7,058 bases of DNA, taken from contig QHRT01000237.1 of the NCBI GenBank assembly GCA_003220195.1, positions 1-7,058 on the forward strand. The letters run 5' to 3'. This DNA is from Candidatus Rokuibacteriota bacterium. GTDB taxonomy: Bacteria; Methylomirabilota; Methylomirabilia; Rokubacteriales; CSP1-6. The position numbers and the translations under genes are program-made. Under the pieces are notes generated by a model. It did not search any database, was not told the DNA's origin, and was given only the letters and a program-made list of their open reading frames with translations. Positions 1 to 6,237 of this stretch are shown here, piece after piece (position 1 is the first letter of the stretch; the number at the start of each line of letters is the position of its first letter).

Positions 1-1
1 C

Positions 2-94
2 GCCGAAGTGTTACCGCGGCTCGAGAGGCTCGGGCTCCGCACGGCGACCGCTGACGAACGAGGCACGCATCGCGAGGGAGGATCATCCGGATGA
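2..94 (+). CDS. C-terminal end of an unidentified upstream gene (partial)
   Basis: A reading frame open from the left edge of the window ends at the TGA at 92-94. It encodes about 30 residues beginning AEVLPRLERLGLR and ending in a Gly/Ser-rich tail. Its stop codon overlaps the ATG of the following hydrolase as ATGA, a typical translational-coupling junction. Third codon positions are mostly G or C over the first 18 codons, which fits the base use of the other genes here better than the competing frame that stops at 54. The VLPRLxxLG-type ending resembles the C-termini of some luciferase-like monooxygenases and amidohydrolases, but this is too short to assign. It probably belongs to the same operon as the hydrolase and sulfatase. 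Confidence 0.5.
   Translation, partial: AEVLPRLERLGLRTATADERGTHREGGSSG
75..82 (+). promoter_or_regulatory. Ribosome-binding site of the alpha/beta hydrolase
   Basis: AGGGAGGA lies 8 bases before the ATG at 91. This placement supports that ATG over the second in-frame ATG at 109. The site lies inside the end of the preceding reading frame, which fits translational coupling. Confidence 0.7.
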
Positions 95-1350
95 CACGCG
101 CCAGGACCATGGTACGCGGCCGAGCGCCGCTCGCGCGCGACAGCCAGCAGTGGGTGCTCGACTATCTGATCCAGGAGACGGGCAAGGTCTTCCACTTCCA
201 GGGCGACGGGCGCGGCCGCTTGCCGAAGAGTGTCAGGAGTCACGACATGATCAGCAAGCATCTCGGGCTCGCGGCCCGTCGACTCGAGCAGCTGGCGAAG
301 GCGGAGGCGGACGCGGGCCACGGCGAGACGGCGCTCGACTTCTACTTCCAGGCGACCGTGCAGTACGCCGGCGCCCAGCACGTGATCTTCGAGAACAGCG
401 ACGAGAAGCGCTATCTCTATGCCGGCGTGCGGCGTTGCTACGACCAGGTGATCGCGCTCGCACCCTACCGCATCGAGCACGTCGACATCCCGTGGAACGG
501 CACGCTCGTCTCGGGGAACCTGCATCTCTGCCCGGGTCGCGCGTCCGCTCCGCTCGTCTTCTACATCCCGGGCTGCGACACGCTCAAGGAAGCGTGGCCT
601 CATCCGTTCTTCAACGCCGCGCACCAGCGCGGCCTGCACGTGTTCTCGTTCGACGGGCCGGGGCACGCCGAGAGCAACCTGCGCGGCATCCGTCTGACCG
701 CGGACAATTTCGAGGACGCGGCCAGTGCCGCGCTCGACCATCTCCTGACACGGCCCGAGATCGACGCCAACCAGATCGGCGTCTACAGCATCAGCCTCGG
801 CTCGTTCTGGGGTCTCAGGTTCCCCGCGCGGGACCGGCGCATCCGCGCCATCGCCGCGCCCGCGGCCTCCTGCGCCGAGAAGTCCTTCCTGATGGATCTC
901 GAATCGCCCCGCTGGAAGCAGTTGTTCGCGTATCTGACTCAATCGAAGACGGAATCGGAGCTCGACAACGTCATGAGCGCGATGACGCTCGACGGGTACA
1001 TGGCGAAGATCGCGTGCCCGACGCTCCTGGCCGTCGGCGAATACGACCCGCGCGGACCGCTCGACGAGATCTACCGGATGTTCGACCAGCTGACGGCGCC
1101 GGGCGAGCTCTGGGTCTTCGCCGACCAGCATCACATGCCGTCGATCGGTGGCGGAGACAGCGCCGGCGGGAACTGGGCCGCGCCCCTGCACGGCGCGATG
1201 GTGGACTGGCTCCGCGATCGCTTCGCCGGCAAGCCCCTGCGTCACCCTGGCCAGGCGCTCTACGTCGAGGCGAACAGCGCCGGACCCAACAGCGCGACGG
1301 TGACGCTCAAGCGCAAGTGGTACGAGTCCCGCGCCGGAGAGCCGAGGTGA
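91..1350 (+). CDS. Alpha/beta hydrolase with N-terminal helical domain (FrsA / dihydroxypseudooxynicotine hydrolase-like)
   Basis: This is a 419-residue serine hydrolase of the alpha/beta fold, probably cytoplasmic because no signal peptide is visible. Residues about 8-125 look helical and resemble the N-terminal cap of FrsA-like and 2,6-dihydroxypseudooxynicotine hydrolase-like proteins. The hydrolase core runs from about 130 to 380. Visible elements are an oxyanion-region strand (VFYIPG, 156-161), FDGPGHAES (187-195), a nucleophile elbow SISLGS with Ser235, the putative acid Asp319 in GEYDPRG, and a putative catalytic His347 or His348 in ADQHHMP. The elbow departs from the usual GxSxGG because both flanking glycines are serine. 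The last 35 or so residues extend beyond the fold. Relatives cleave C-C, ester or amide bonds; the substrate here is not known. The gene overlaps the upstream frame and abuts the sulfatase, so the two may act on one compound. An acyltransferase or esterase role is also possible. Confidence 0.85.
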   Translation: MTRARTMVRGRAPLARDSQQWVLDYLIQETGKVFHFQGDGRGRLPKSVRSHDMISKHLGLAARRLEQLAKAEADAGHGETALDFYFQATVQYAGAQHVIFENSDEKRYLYAGVRRCYDQVIALAPYRIEHVDIPWNGTLVSGNLHLCPGRASAPLVFYIPGCDTLKEAWPHPFFNAAHQRGLHVFSFDGPGHAESNLRGIRLTADNFEDAASAALDHLLTRPEIDANQIGVYSISLGSFWGLRFPARDRRIRAIAAPAASCAEKSFLMDLESPRWKQLFAYLTQSKTESELDNVMSAMTLDGYMAKIACPTLLAVGEYDPRGPLDEIYRMFDQLTAPGELWVFADQHHMPSIGGGDSAGGNWAAPLHGAMVDWLRDRFAGKPLRHPGQALYVEANSAGPNSATVTLKRKWYESRAGEPR

Positions 1351-1352
1351 GC

Positions 1353-3617
1353 ATGAACCGCGAGAGCTACGACGCGACCGGATTTCGCGGCCGGGTGGAG
1401 CGCACGCGCGCCGACTCCGAGCCGTGGTGGCCGACGCCGGCGCGCGCGCCCCGGGGCGCGCCCAACATCGTGATCGTCTACATGGACGACATGGGCTATT
1501 CCGACCCTCGATGCTTCGGCTCCGAGATCGACACGCCGAACATCGACGCGCTCGCCGCGCGCGGGCTCAGGTTCAACCACTACACGACGCATCCGATCTG
1601 CTCCCCGGCGCGCGCCGCGCTCCTGACGGGCCGCAATGCCCACGCGGTCGGCACGGGCTGGCTCGCCAACAACAACGCCGGGTTCCCGGGCTATACGGGT
1701 GAAATTCCGCTCGACGCCGCCACGCAGGCCGAGACGCTCCGCGCCGGCGGGTACGCGACCATGATGGTCGGTAAATGGCACAACACGCCGGGGCCGCTCT
1801 CTCTGCCCTCGTCCGTCAAGGACTCGTGGCCGACGCAGCGGGGCTTCGAGCAGTTCTACGGATTCATGGAGGGCGAAACCAGTTTCTTCTTCCCGGCGCG
1901 CCTGATGCTCGGGAACACGCTCTTGCCGATCGACGAGTATCCGCCGGACTACTACGCCACCGACGACTGGATGGACAAGGCGATCGCGTTCGTGCGCGAG
2001 CATCGCGTCGCCTCGCCCGACACGCCGTTCTTCCTGTACGTCGCGAACAACGCGGTGCACGCGCCCTTCCAGGCAAAGGCGAAGGACCTCGCGAAGTACC
2101 GCGGCCGGTACGACGAGGGCTGGACGCGGATCCGCGAAGCGCGATTCCGGCGCCAGCTCGAGCTCGGGCTGATCCCGCCAGACACTCGCCTTGCGCCGTC
2201 GGACCCGATGGTGTGTCCGTGGGACGCGACCGACCCCGCCGATCGGCCGCTCTTCACCCGCCACATGGAAACCTATGCCGCGATGCTCGACTGCGCCGAT
2301 CAGAACCTCGGACGGCTGGTCGCGTTCCTGCGAGAGCTCGGTGAGCTCGACAACACGATCGTCGTGTTCTCGTCGGACAACGGCGGCACGCACTCCGGCG
2401 GCCCGATCGGCTCGATCTACAACAACCGTCGCTTCTCGGGGCTCCCCGAAGATCCGATCGAGCGCGAGCGCGAGCGCCTGGACCTGATCGGCGGCCCGCG
2501 CAGCAACGCGCTCTATCCGACCGGCTGGGGCCAGGTCTCGAACACGCCGTTTCCGACGTACAAGACCTACACCGGCGGCGGCGGGCGGCGAGTGTCGTTC
2601 GTCGTCTCGTGGCCGGCGCGGATCGCCGACGCGGGCGCGATCCGCTCCCACTTCGTGCACGTGACCGACGTCATGCCGACCCTGCTCGAGCTCGCGAGCG
2701 TGCCCCCGCTCGCAGACGTGAATGGTCGCCGAGCCCGCGAGCTGCACGGACGAAGCTTCGCCGCCGCCCTGCTCGATGCGGAGGCTCCGTCGCCGCGCCG
2801 CGAGCAGTACTACGAGTGCTGGAGCAACCGCGGCTTCTATCGCGACGGCTGGCTCGCCCGCTCGCTCCAGAAGCGCGGGGAGCCGATCGATCTCGACAGC
2901 TGGACGCTGCACGATCTCACCCGGGACTTCTCCGAAAGCGTCGACGTTCGCGAGCTTCACCCGCAGAAGCTTCGCGAGCTCGTTCTCGCGTTCGACGACG
3001 TGGCGTGGGCGAACCTCGTGTACCCGCTCGACAACCGCACGATGGTGCAGAAGATGAGCGACGGCGCCGCGCGCGGCGCCACCGCGGCCGGCGTCGCACG
3101 CCGGTTCCCGCCCGGGACGCAGACGGCGCATCGCGCGATCGTCGTGCCGCTGATCTCGGACCGCTCGTACCGGATCCGCGCGACGTTCGTCTGGCGCGAC
3201 GCCGACCAGGGCGTGATCTGGGCGATCGGCGAGCAGATCGGCGGCATGGTGCTGTTCGTCGAAGATGCGGAGCTCCGACTCTGCTACAACGGCTACGGCG
3301 AATGGAGCGAATTGCCCGCGGTCGCGCTGACCGCCGGCGAGATCGAGGCGACGCTCGAATACGAGGCGCTTGGCAAGCGGCAGGGCCAGGGCCGCATTCT
3401 CGTCGACGGGATCGCGAAGACTCCGTGGCAGTCCCTCTCGCCCACGCTGATGGTCGGGTTTCACGAAGGGCTCGACGTCGGCATCGATCGCCGGGCCCCG
3501 GTGTCGTGGGACGTGTTCGAGAAGCACGGAACCTTCCCCTACACGGGGACGATCCACGGCGTCACGATCGAGCCGGGTCCGCGCGCGCCGGACTCTCCGC
3601 TGGCGCACGCTCGATAG
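1353..3617 (+). CDS. Type I (formylglycine) arylsulfatase, cytoplasmic
   Basis: This 754-residue sulfatase should hydrolyse a sulfate ester to alcohol plus sulfate. The signature CSPAR (83-87) places Cys83 for conversion to formylglycine. Other active-site residues can be matched by eye to Pseudomonas aeruginosa arylsulfatase: Asp45 and Asp46 (MDDMG), Arg87, Lys141 and His143 (GKWH), His236 (AVHAPF), Asp342 and Asn343 (SSDNGG), and Lys404 (TYKTYTGG). The spacing from Asp46 to Cys83 equals that in the Pseudomonas enzyme. The C-terminal part (about 590-740) looks like the beta-sandwich seen in this subfamily and ends in PYTGTIHGVTIE. No signal peptide precedes the first core strand (NIVIVYM), so the enzyme is probably cytoplasmic. 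It starts 2 bases after the hydrolase stop. ATG 1353 has GAGG five bases upstream. GTG 1347, overlapping the hydrolase TGA with GGAGAG five bases before it, is a credible alternative adding two residues. The physiological substrate is unknown, and no formylglycine-generating enzyme gene lies in the window. Confidence 0.95.
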   Translation: MNRESYDATGFRGRVERTRADSEPWWPTPARAPRGAPNIVIVYMDDMGYSDPRCFGSEIDTPNIDALAARGLRFNHYTTHPICSPARAALLTGRNAHAVGTGWLANNNAGFPGYTGEIPLDAATQAETLRAGGYATMMVGKWHNTPGPLSLPSSVKDSWPTQRGFEQFYGFMEGETSFFFPARLMLGNTLLPIDEYPPDYYATDDWMDKAIAFVREHRVASPDTPFFLYVANNAVHAPFQAKAKDLAKYRGRYDEGWTRIREARFRRQLELGLIPPDTRLAPSDPMVCPWDATDPADRPLFTRHMETYAAMLDCADQNLGRLVAFLRELGELDNTIVVFSSDNGGTHSGGPIGSIYNNRRFSGLPEDPIERERERLDLIGGPRSNALYPTGWGQVSNTPFPTYKTYTGGGGRRVSFVVSWPARIADAGAIRSHFVHVTDVMPTLLELASVPPLADVNGRRARELHGRSFAAALLDAEAPSPRREQYYECWSNRGFYRDGWLARSLQKRGEPIDLDSWTLHDLTRDFSESVDVRELHPQKLRELVLAFDDVAWANLVYPLDNRTMVQKMSDGAARGATAAGVARRFPPGTQTAHRAIVVPLISDRSYRIRATFVWRDADQGVIWAIGEQIGGMVLFVEDAELRLCYNGYGEWSELPAVALTAGEIEATLEYEALGKRQGQGRILVDGIAKTPWQSLSPTLMVGFHEGLDVGIDRRAPVSWDVFEKHGTFPYTGTIHGVTIEPGPRAPDSPLAHAR

Positions 3618-3650
3618 GCATATCCAGGACGAGCGTGAGCTGGTAGCTCC

Positions 3651-4460
3651 GTGGCTCTCGTAGACGACACGCAACGCGACGTCGATTTCTGGGACGCTGT
3701 CGGCGACCGCTTCCCATCGCTCAAGGGCGCCACGTCGACCGGGTACTACTTCGAATGCGAGCGGCTCCTGCTCGAGGACCTCGCCGGAAACCTCGGCGGT
3801 CTTCGCATTCTGAAGACCGATCTGTGGGACGAGGCGAAGAACACCGAGATCCTCCGGTGGGCCGCCGAGCAAGGAGCGCGGACCTTCGGCGTGGATCTTT
3901 CGGGGCCCATCGTCCGTCAGGCGCGCACGGTGCTCGCCGGCCACGGCGCGCACGTCGTCGTCGCCGACGTCCGACATCTGCCGTTCCGGGCTGCGTGTGT
4001 CGATCTCGTCTACTCGATGGGAACGATCGAGCACTTCCCTGACTTCGATGCGGCCGTTCGTGAGATCTTTCGCGTTCTTCGCCCGGGCGGGCGAGCCGTG
4101 GTCGGCGTCCCGAACAAGCTCGACCCGTTCCTGCGCCCGCTTCTGGTTCACGTGCTCGGTCGACTCGGGCTCTACGCCTACGGCATGGAGCGATCGTTCA
4201 CCCCGCGCGAACTCCGGCGGCTGCTCGCCGGCGCGAGATTCCAGGTTCGCGCCGTCTCCGGCATCCTCTTCATGCCCGGCTGGCTCAGGATGCTGGACCT
4301 CTGGTGTCACGTGCACGGGTGGAGACGAGCGGCCAGGGTAACCGGCTGGCTGGTGCAGCCGTTCGCGTGGCTCTACCGGAATTTCCCCGTGGTGCGCCGG
4401 CACGGATATCTGATCGCGTGCCTCGCCGAGAAGCCGGGGCTGCGCGAAACGTCAAGGTGA
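3651..4460 (+). CDS. Class I SAM-dependent methyltransferase-like protein with altered motif I
   Basis: The 269-residue product has the later motifs of the Methyltransf_11 type: an acidic residue ending strand 2 (GVDLS, 80-84), a motif II-like ADVRHLPF (105-112), DLVYSMGTIEHF (118-129), and the post-motif block VLRPGGRAVVGVPNK (142-156). The usual glycine-rich SAM loop (E/DxGxGxG) is missing. At that position the protein reads ILKTDLWDEAKN (53-64). It may belong to a divergent subfamily, may bind SAM differently, or may be inactive. The tail (about 205-258) is rich in Trp and hydrophobic residues but no clear membrane helix is seen. An in-frame stop at 3636 rules out a longer start, and GTG 3651 is the first usable codon. 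Its ribosome-binding site is weak. It lies 33 bp after the sulfatase and may be co-transcribed. Its substrate cannot be inferred. Third-position G+C looks slightly lower than in the hydrolase over the first 80-90 codons, which is not decisive. Confidence 0.85.
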   Translation: MALVDDTQRDVDFWDAVGDRFPSLKGATSTGYYFECERLLLEDLAGNLGGLRILKTDLWDEAKNTEILRWAAEQGARTFGVDLSGPIVRQARTVLAGHGAHVVVADVRHLPFRAACVDLVYSMGTIEHFPDFDAAVREIFRVLRPGGRAVVGVPNKLDPFLRPLLVHVLGRLGLYAYGMERSFTPRELRRLLAGARFQVRAVSGILFMPGWLRMLDLWCHVHGWRRAARVTGWLVQPFAWLYRNFPVVRRHGYLIACLAEKPGLRETSR

Positions 4461-4461
4461 G

Positions 4462-4492
4462 ACACGGTGCGCCGCCGGGCGGCGCACCGTGT
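4462..4492 (+). terminator. Perfect 15-bp hairpin after the methyltransferase gene, no U-tract
   Basis: The left arm 4462-4476 is an exact reverse complement of 4478-4492, with one central G at 4477; sterically the inner pairs would open to give a 3- to 5-base loop. It begins two bases after the methyltransferase stop. No T-run follows on either strand, so it is not a canonical intrinsic terminator. U-less GC-rich hairpins at gene ends are common in high-GC bacteria and could stop transcription or protect the mRNA 3' end. Confidence 0.65.
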
Positions 4493-4541
4493 GAGCCCGA
4501 GCCTCCTTACTGCGGCCTGGCAATCGCGCTCGACGCTGCGT

Positions 4542-4575
4542 CGGCCGGCGCCGGAGACATCCCCGGCGCCGGCCG
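4542..4575 (-). terminator. 13-bp hairpin after the binding-protein gene, no U-tract
   Basis: The arms 4542-4554 and 4563-4575 are exact reverse complements made only of G and C, around an 8-base loop. On the minus strand the structure starts 29 bases after the stop codon of the GltI-like gene, so it probably ends the carboxylase/transporter operon. No T-run follows. It shares no obvious sequence with the other hairpin in the same 144-bp convergent gap. Confidence 0.6.
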
Positions 4576-4604
4576 GCCACCTCGACGGACGAAACGGTCG
4601 GGTG

Positions 4605-5459
4605 CTACTTGCCGATTGGCTTCAGGAGATAGGCCTTGACCTGCGGCGTCATGGGGTACGGCAGCTCGCCCTTGGGACCGAACCACTTGTCGTAGATTTC
4701 GAAGTACTTGCCCGACTCGAAGCCGTTCTTGAGCCCGGCGTCGACCGCCTGCTTGAACTTCGTGTCGCCCTTCCTGAGCGCCATGCCGTAGGGCTCCTCG
4801 GAATAGAAATCGCCGACCACGTCCCAGTCGTTCGGGTTCGGCGCCTTGGCCTTGAGGCCGAAGAGCTGGATGCCGTCGTTCGTGTACGCGTCCACCTGCC
4901 CCTGCACCAGCGCCTGGAACGCCGCCGGCTGGTCGGGAAACTCCCGGAGCTGCGCCTGCGGATACTTTTCGCGGAGGATGCGCGCGTTGGTCGACCCCTG
5001 CTGCGAGGCGATGCGCTTGCCCGCGATGTCGTTGATGCCGCGGATCGGGCTGCCCTTCTTCACGAGGAACTGGGCGCCCGTGTAGAAGAAGGTCACGCTG
5101 AACTCCACCGACTGCCGCCTTTCCGGTGTGTCCGTCATGGTCCCGGCGATCAGGTCGACCGCGTTCGACGTCAGGAGCGGAATCCGGGTGGGCGGCGTCG
5201 ATTCCTTCTTCTCGAGCTTCACCGGCTTGCCGACCTCCTTCGACACGGCGGGGATGACGAGCTGCTCGACCAGATCGATCGAGAACCCGACCCATTCGTT
5301 GTTCTTGTTGATGTACGCGAAGGGCGGCGAGCCCGTCCGCGTGCCGATCGTCAAGGCACCGGTGCGGCCGATCTTCTCGAGCGTGGTGTCGGCCAGGGCC
5401 GGCGTCGCGATCGACAGCGCGAGCGCGGCCAGGAGCGCCAGGGCAAGCCTTCGTGTCAT
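4605..5459 (-). CDS. GltI-like periplasmic polar amino-acid binding protein
   Basis: This 284-residue solute-binding protein (SBP_bac_3 family) would capture a polar amino acid in the periplasm and deliver it to an ABC importer. The N-terminus has two arginines, a hydrophobic core and an ALA-D signal-peptidase I site after residue 23. There is no lipobox cysteine, so it should be soluble. It aligns by eye along its length with E. coli GltI, for example RIPLL at 92-96, the ERR at 113-115, NDWDVVG (210-216) and KWF (258-260). Arg41, Arg92 and Arg114 fall at positions equivalent to arginines of the glutamate/aspartate-binding protein, so an acidic amino acid is a reasonable but unproven ligand. 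Differences elsewhere in the pocket, such as Pro89 where the enteric protein has Ser, leave specificity open. The start is supported by a strong AGGAGG. It follows the ATPase gene by 27 bp and is the last gene of its operon. No permease gene is seen next to it. Confidence 0.92.
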   Translation of the reverse strand: MTRRLALALLAALALSIATPALADTTLEKIGRTGALTIGTRTGSPPFAYINKNNEWVGFSIDLVEQLVIPAVSKEVGKPVKLEKKESTPPTRIPLLTSNAVDLIAGTMTDTPERRQSVEFSVTFFYTGAQFLVKKGSPIRGINDIAGKRIASQQGSTNARILREKYPQAQLREFPDQPAAFQALVQGQVDAYTNDGIQLFGLKAKAPNPNDWDVVGDFYSEEPYGMALRKGDTKFKQAVDAGLKNGFESGKYFEIYDKWFGPKGELPYPMTPQVKAYLLKPIGK

Positions 5460-5463
5460 CGGA

Positions 5464-5470
5464 TCCTCCT
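5464..5470 (-). promoter_or_regulatory. Strong ribosome-binding site of the binding-protein gene
   Basis: On the minus strand AGGAGGA lies in the 27-bp gap, with the AGGAGG core 5 bases before the ATG. This is the most consensus-like site among the genes of this window and fits the high amounts usually needed of a periplasmic binding protein relative to its ATPase. Confidence 0.75.
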
Positions 5471-5486
5471 CATGAAGTGCGACGTC

Positions 5487-6236
5487 TCAGTGCGACAGGA
5501 TTTTCGACAGGAACAGCCGTGTGCGGTCCGACTTCGGCGCGGCGAAGAACCGTTCGGGATCGTTCTCCTCGATGATCTGTCCCTGATCCATGAAGACCAC
5601 GCGATGGGAGACGCGGCGGGCGAAGCCCATCTCGTGGGTCACGACCATCATCGTCATGCCGCTCCTCGCCAGGTCCGTCATGACGTCCAGGACCTCGTTG
5701 ATCATCTCGGGATCGAGCGCGGACGTGGGCTCGTCGAAGAGCATGATCTCCGGCTGCATGGCGAGCGCTCGCGCGATGGCGACGCGTTGCTGCTGCCCCC
5801 CCGAGAGATTCGCCGGATAGTTCCCGGCCTTGTCCGGGATGCCGACGCGCTCGAGCAGCGCCCGCGCCGTCGTCTCGGCGTCCGGACGCGCGAGGCCGCG
5901 CACCTTCATCGGCGCCAGCACGATGTTGTCGAGCACCGTCATGTGCGGAAAGAGATTGAACGACTGGAACACCATGCCGACGTGCGTGCGCAGGCGCGCG
6001 AGATTCACGCCGCCGGCGGTGATGGACTGTCCCAGCACGACGAGATCGCCCTCCTGGATGCGTTCGAGCCCGTTCACACAGCGAATCAACGTGGACTTGC
6101 CGGAGCCGGATGGCCCGCAGACCACGACAACCTCCCCGCGCGTCACGGCGAGCTGGATGTTCCGGAGCACGTGGAGCTTGCCGAACCACTTCCCCACGCC
6201 CTTGAACTCGATCGCCGGCGCGTTCGAAGCCGACAT
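5487..6236 (-). CDS. Polar amino-acid ABC importer ATPase (GlnQ/GltL family)
   Basis: The 249-residue protein has the full set of ABC ATPase motifs: Walker A GPSGSGKST (41-49), Q-loop with Gln91 in FQSFNLFPH, signature LSGGQQQR (144-151), Walker B IMLFDEPTSALD (164-175) and the switch His201 in VTHEMGFA. Length and wording of these motifs are those of the GlnQ/GltL group, cytoplasmic subunits that power polar amino-acid uptake. All catalytic residues are present, so it should be active. GGAGAG lies 8 bases before the ATG, inside the end of the carrier-protein gene, and only one base separates that gene's stop from this start. The GltI-like binding protein follows 27 bp later. Its membrane permease partner is not encoded in the window. 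Confidence 0.95.
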   Translation of the reverse strand: MSASNAPAIEFKGVGKWFGKLHVLRNIQLAVTRGEVVVVCGPSGSGKSTLIRCVNGLERIQEGDLVVLGQSITAGGVNLARLRTHVGMVFQSFNLFPHMTVLDNIVLAPMKVRGLARPDAETTARALLERVGIPDKAGNYPANLSGGQQQRVAIARALAMQPEIMLFDEPTSALDPEMINEVLDVMTDLARSGMTMMVVTHEMGFARRVSHRVVFMDQGQIIEENDPERFFAAPKSDRTRLFLSKILSH

Positions 6237-6237
6237 C

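Noticed and set aside
150..1350. Plus-strand frame that would extend the sulfatase upstream by about 400 residues
   Set aside because: It is the +3 shadow of the hydrolase gene. Its translation is Arg/Ala/Pro-rich and low in complexity, and it joins the sulfatase only because no stop happens to occur.
1444..1461. Perfect 18-base palindrome GCGCGCCCCGGGGCGCGC early in the sulfatase gene
   Set aside because: It encodes an Ala/Arg/Pro/Gly linker with G/C-ending codons, so chance is enough. A role in mRNA folding cannot be excluded but nothing supports it.
3063..3080. Perfect 18-base palindrome GGCGCCGCGCGCGGCGCC inside the sulfatase gene
   Set aside because: It falls in an Ala/Arg/Gly-rich linker before the C-terminal domain and is explained by codon use; there is no repeat copy or gene boundary near it.
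1260..4403. A minus-strand open frame of 1047 codons
   Set aside because: It lies opposite the sulfatase and methyltransferase, whose motifs are unmistakable. Its Arg/Val/Glu-rich product has no recognisable domain. Long antisense frames are expected at this G+C.
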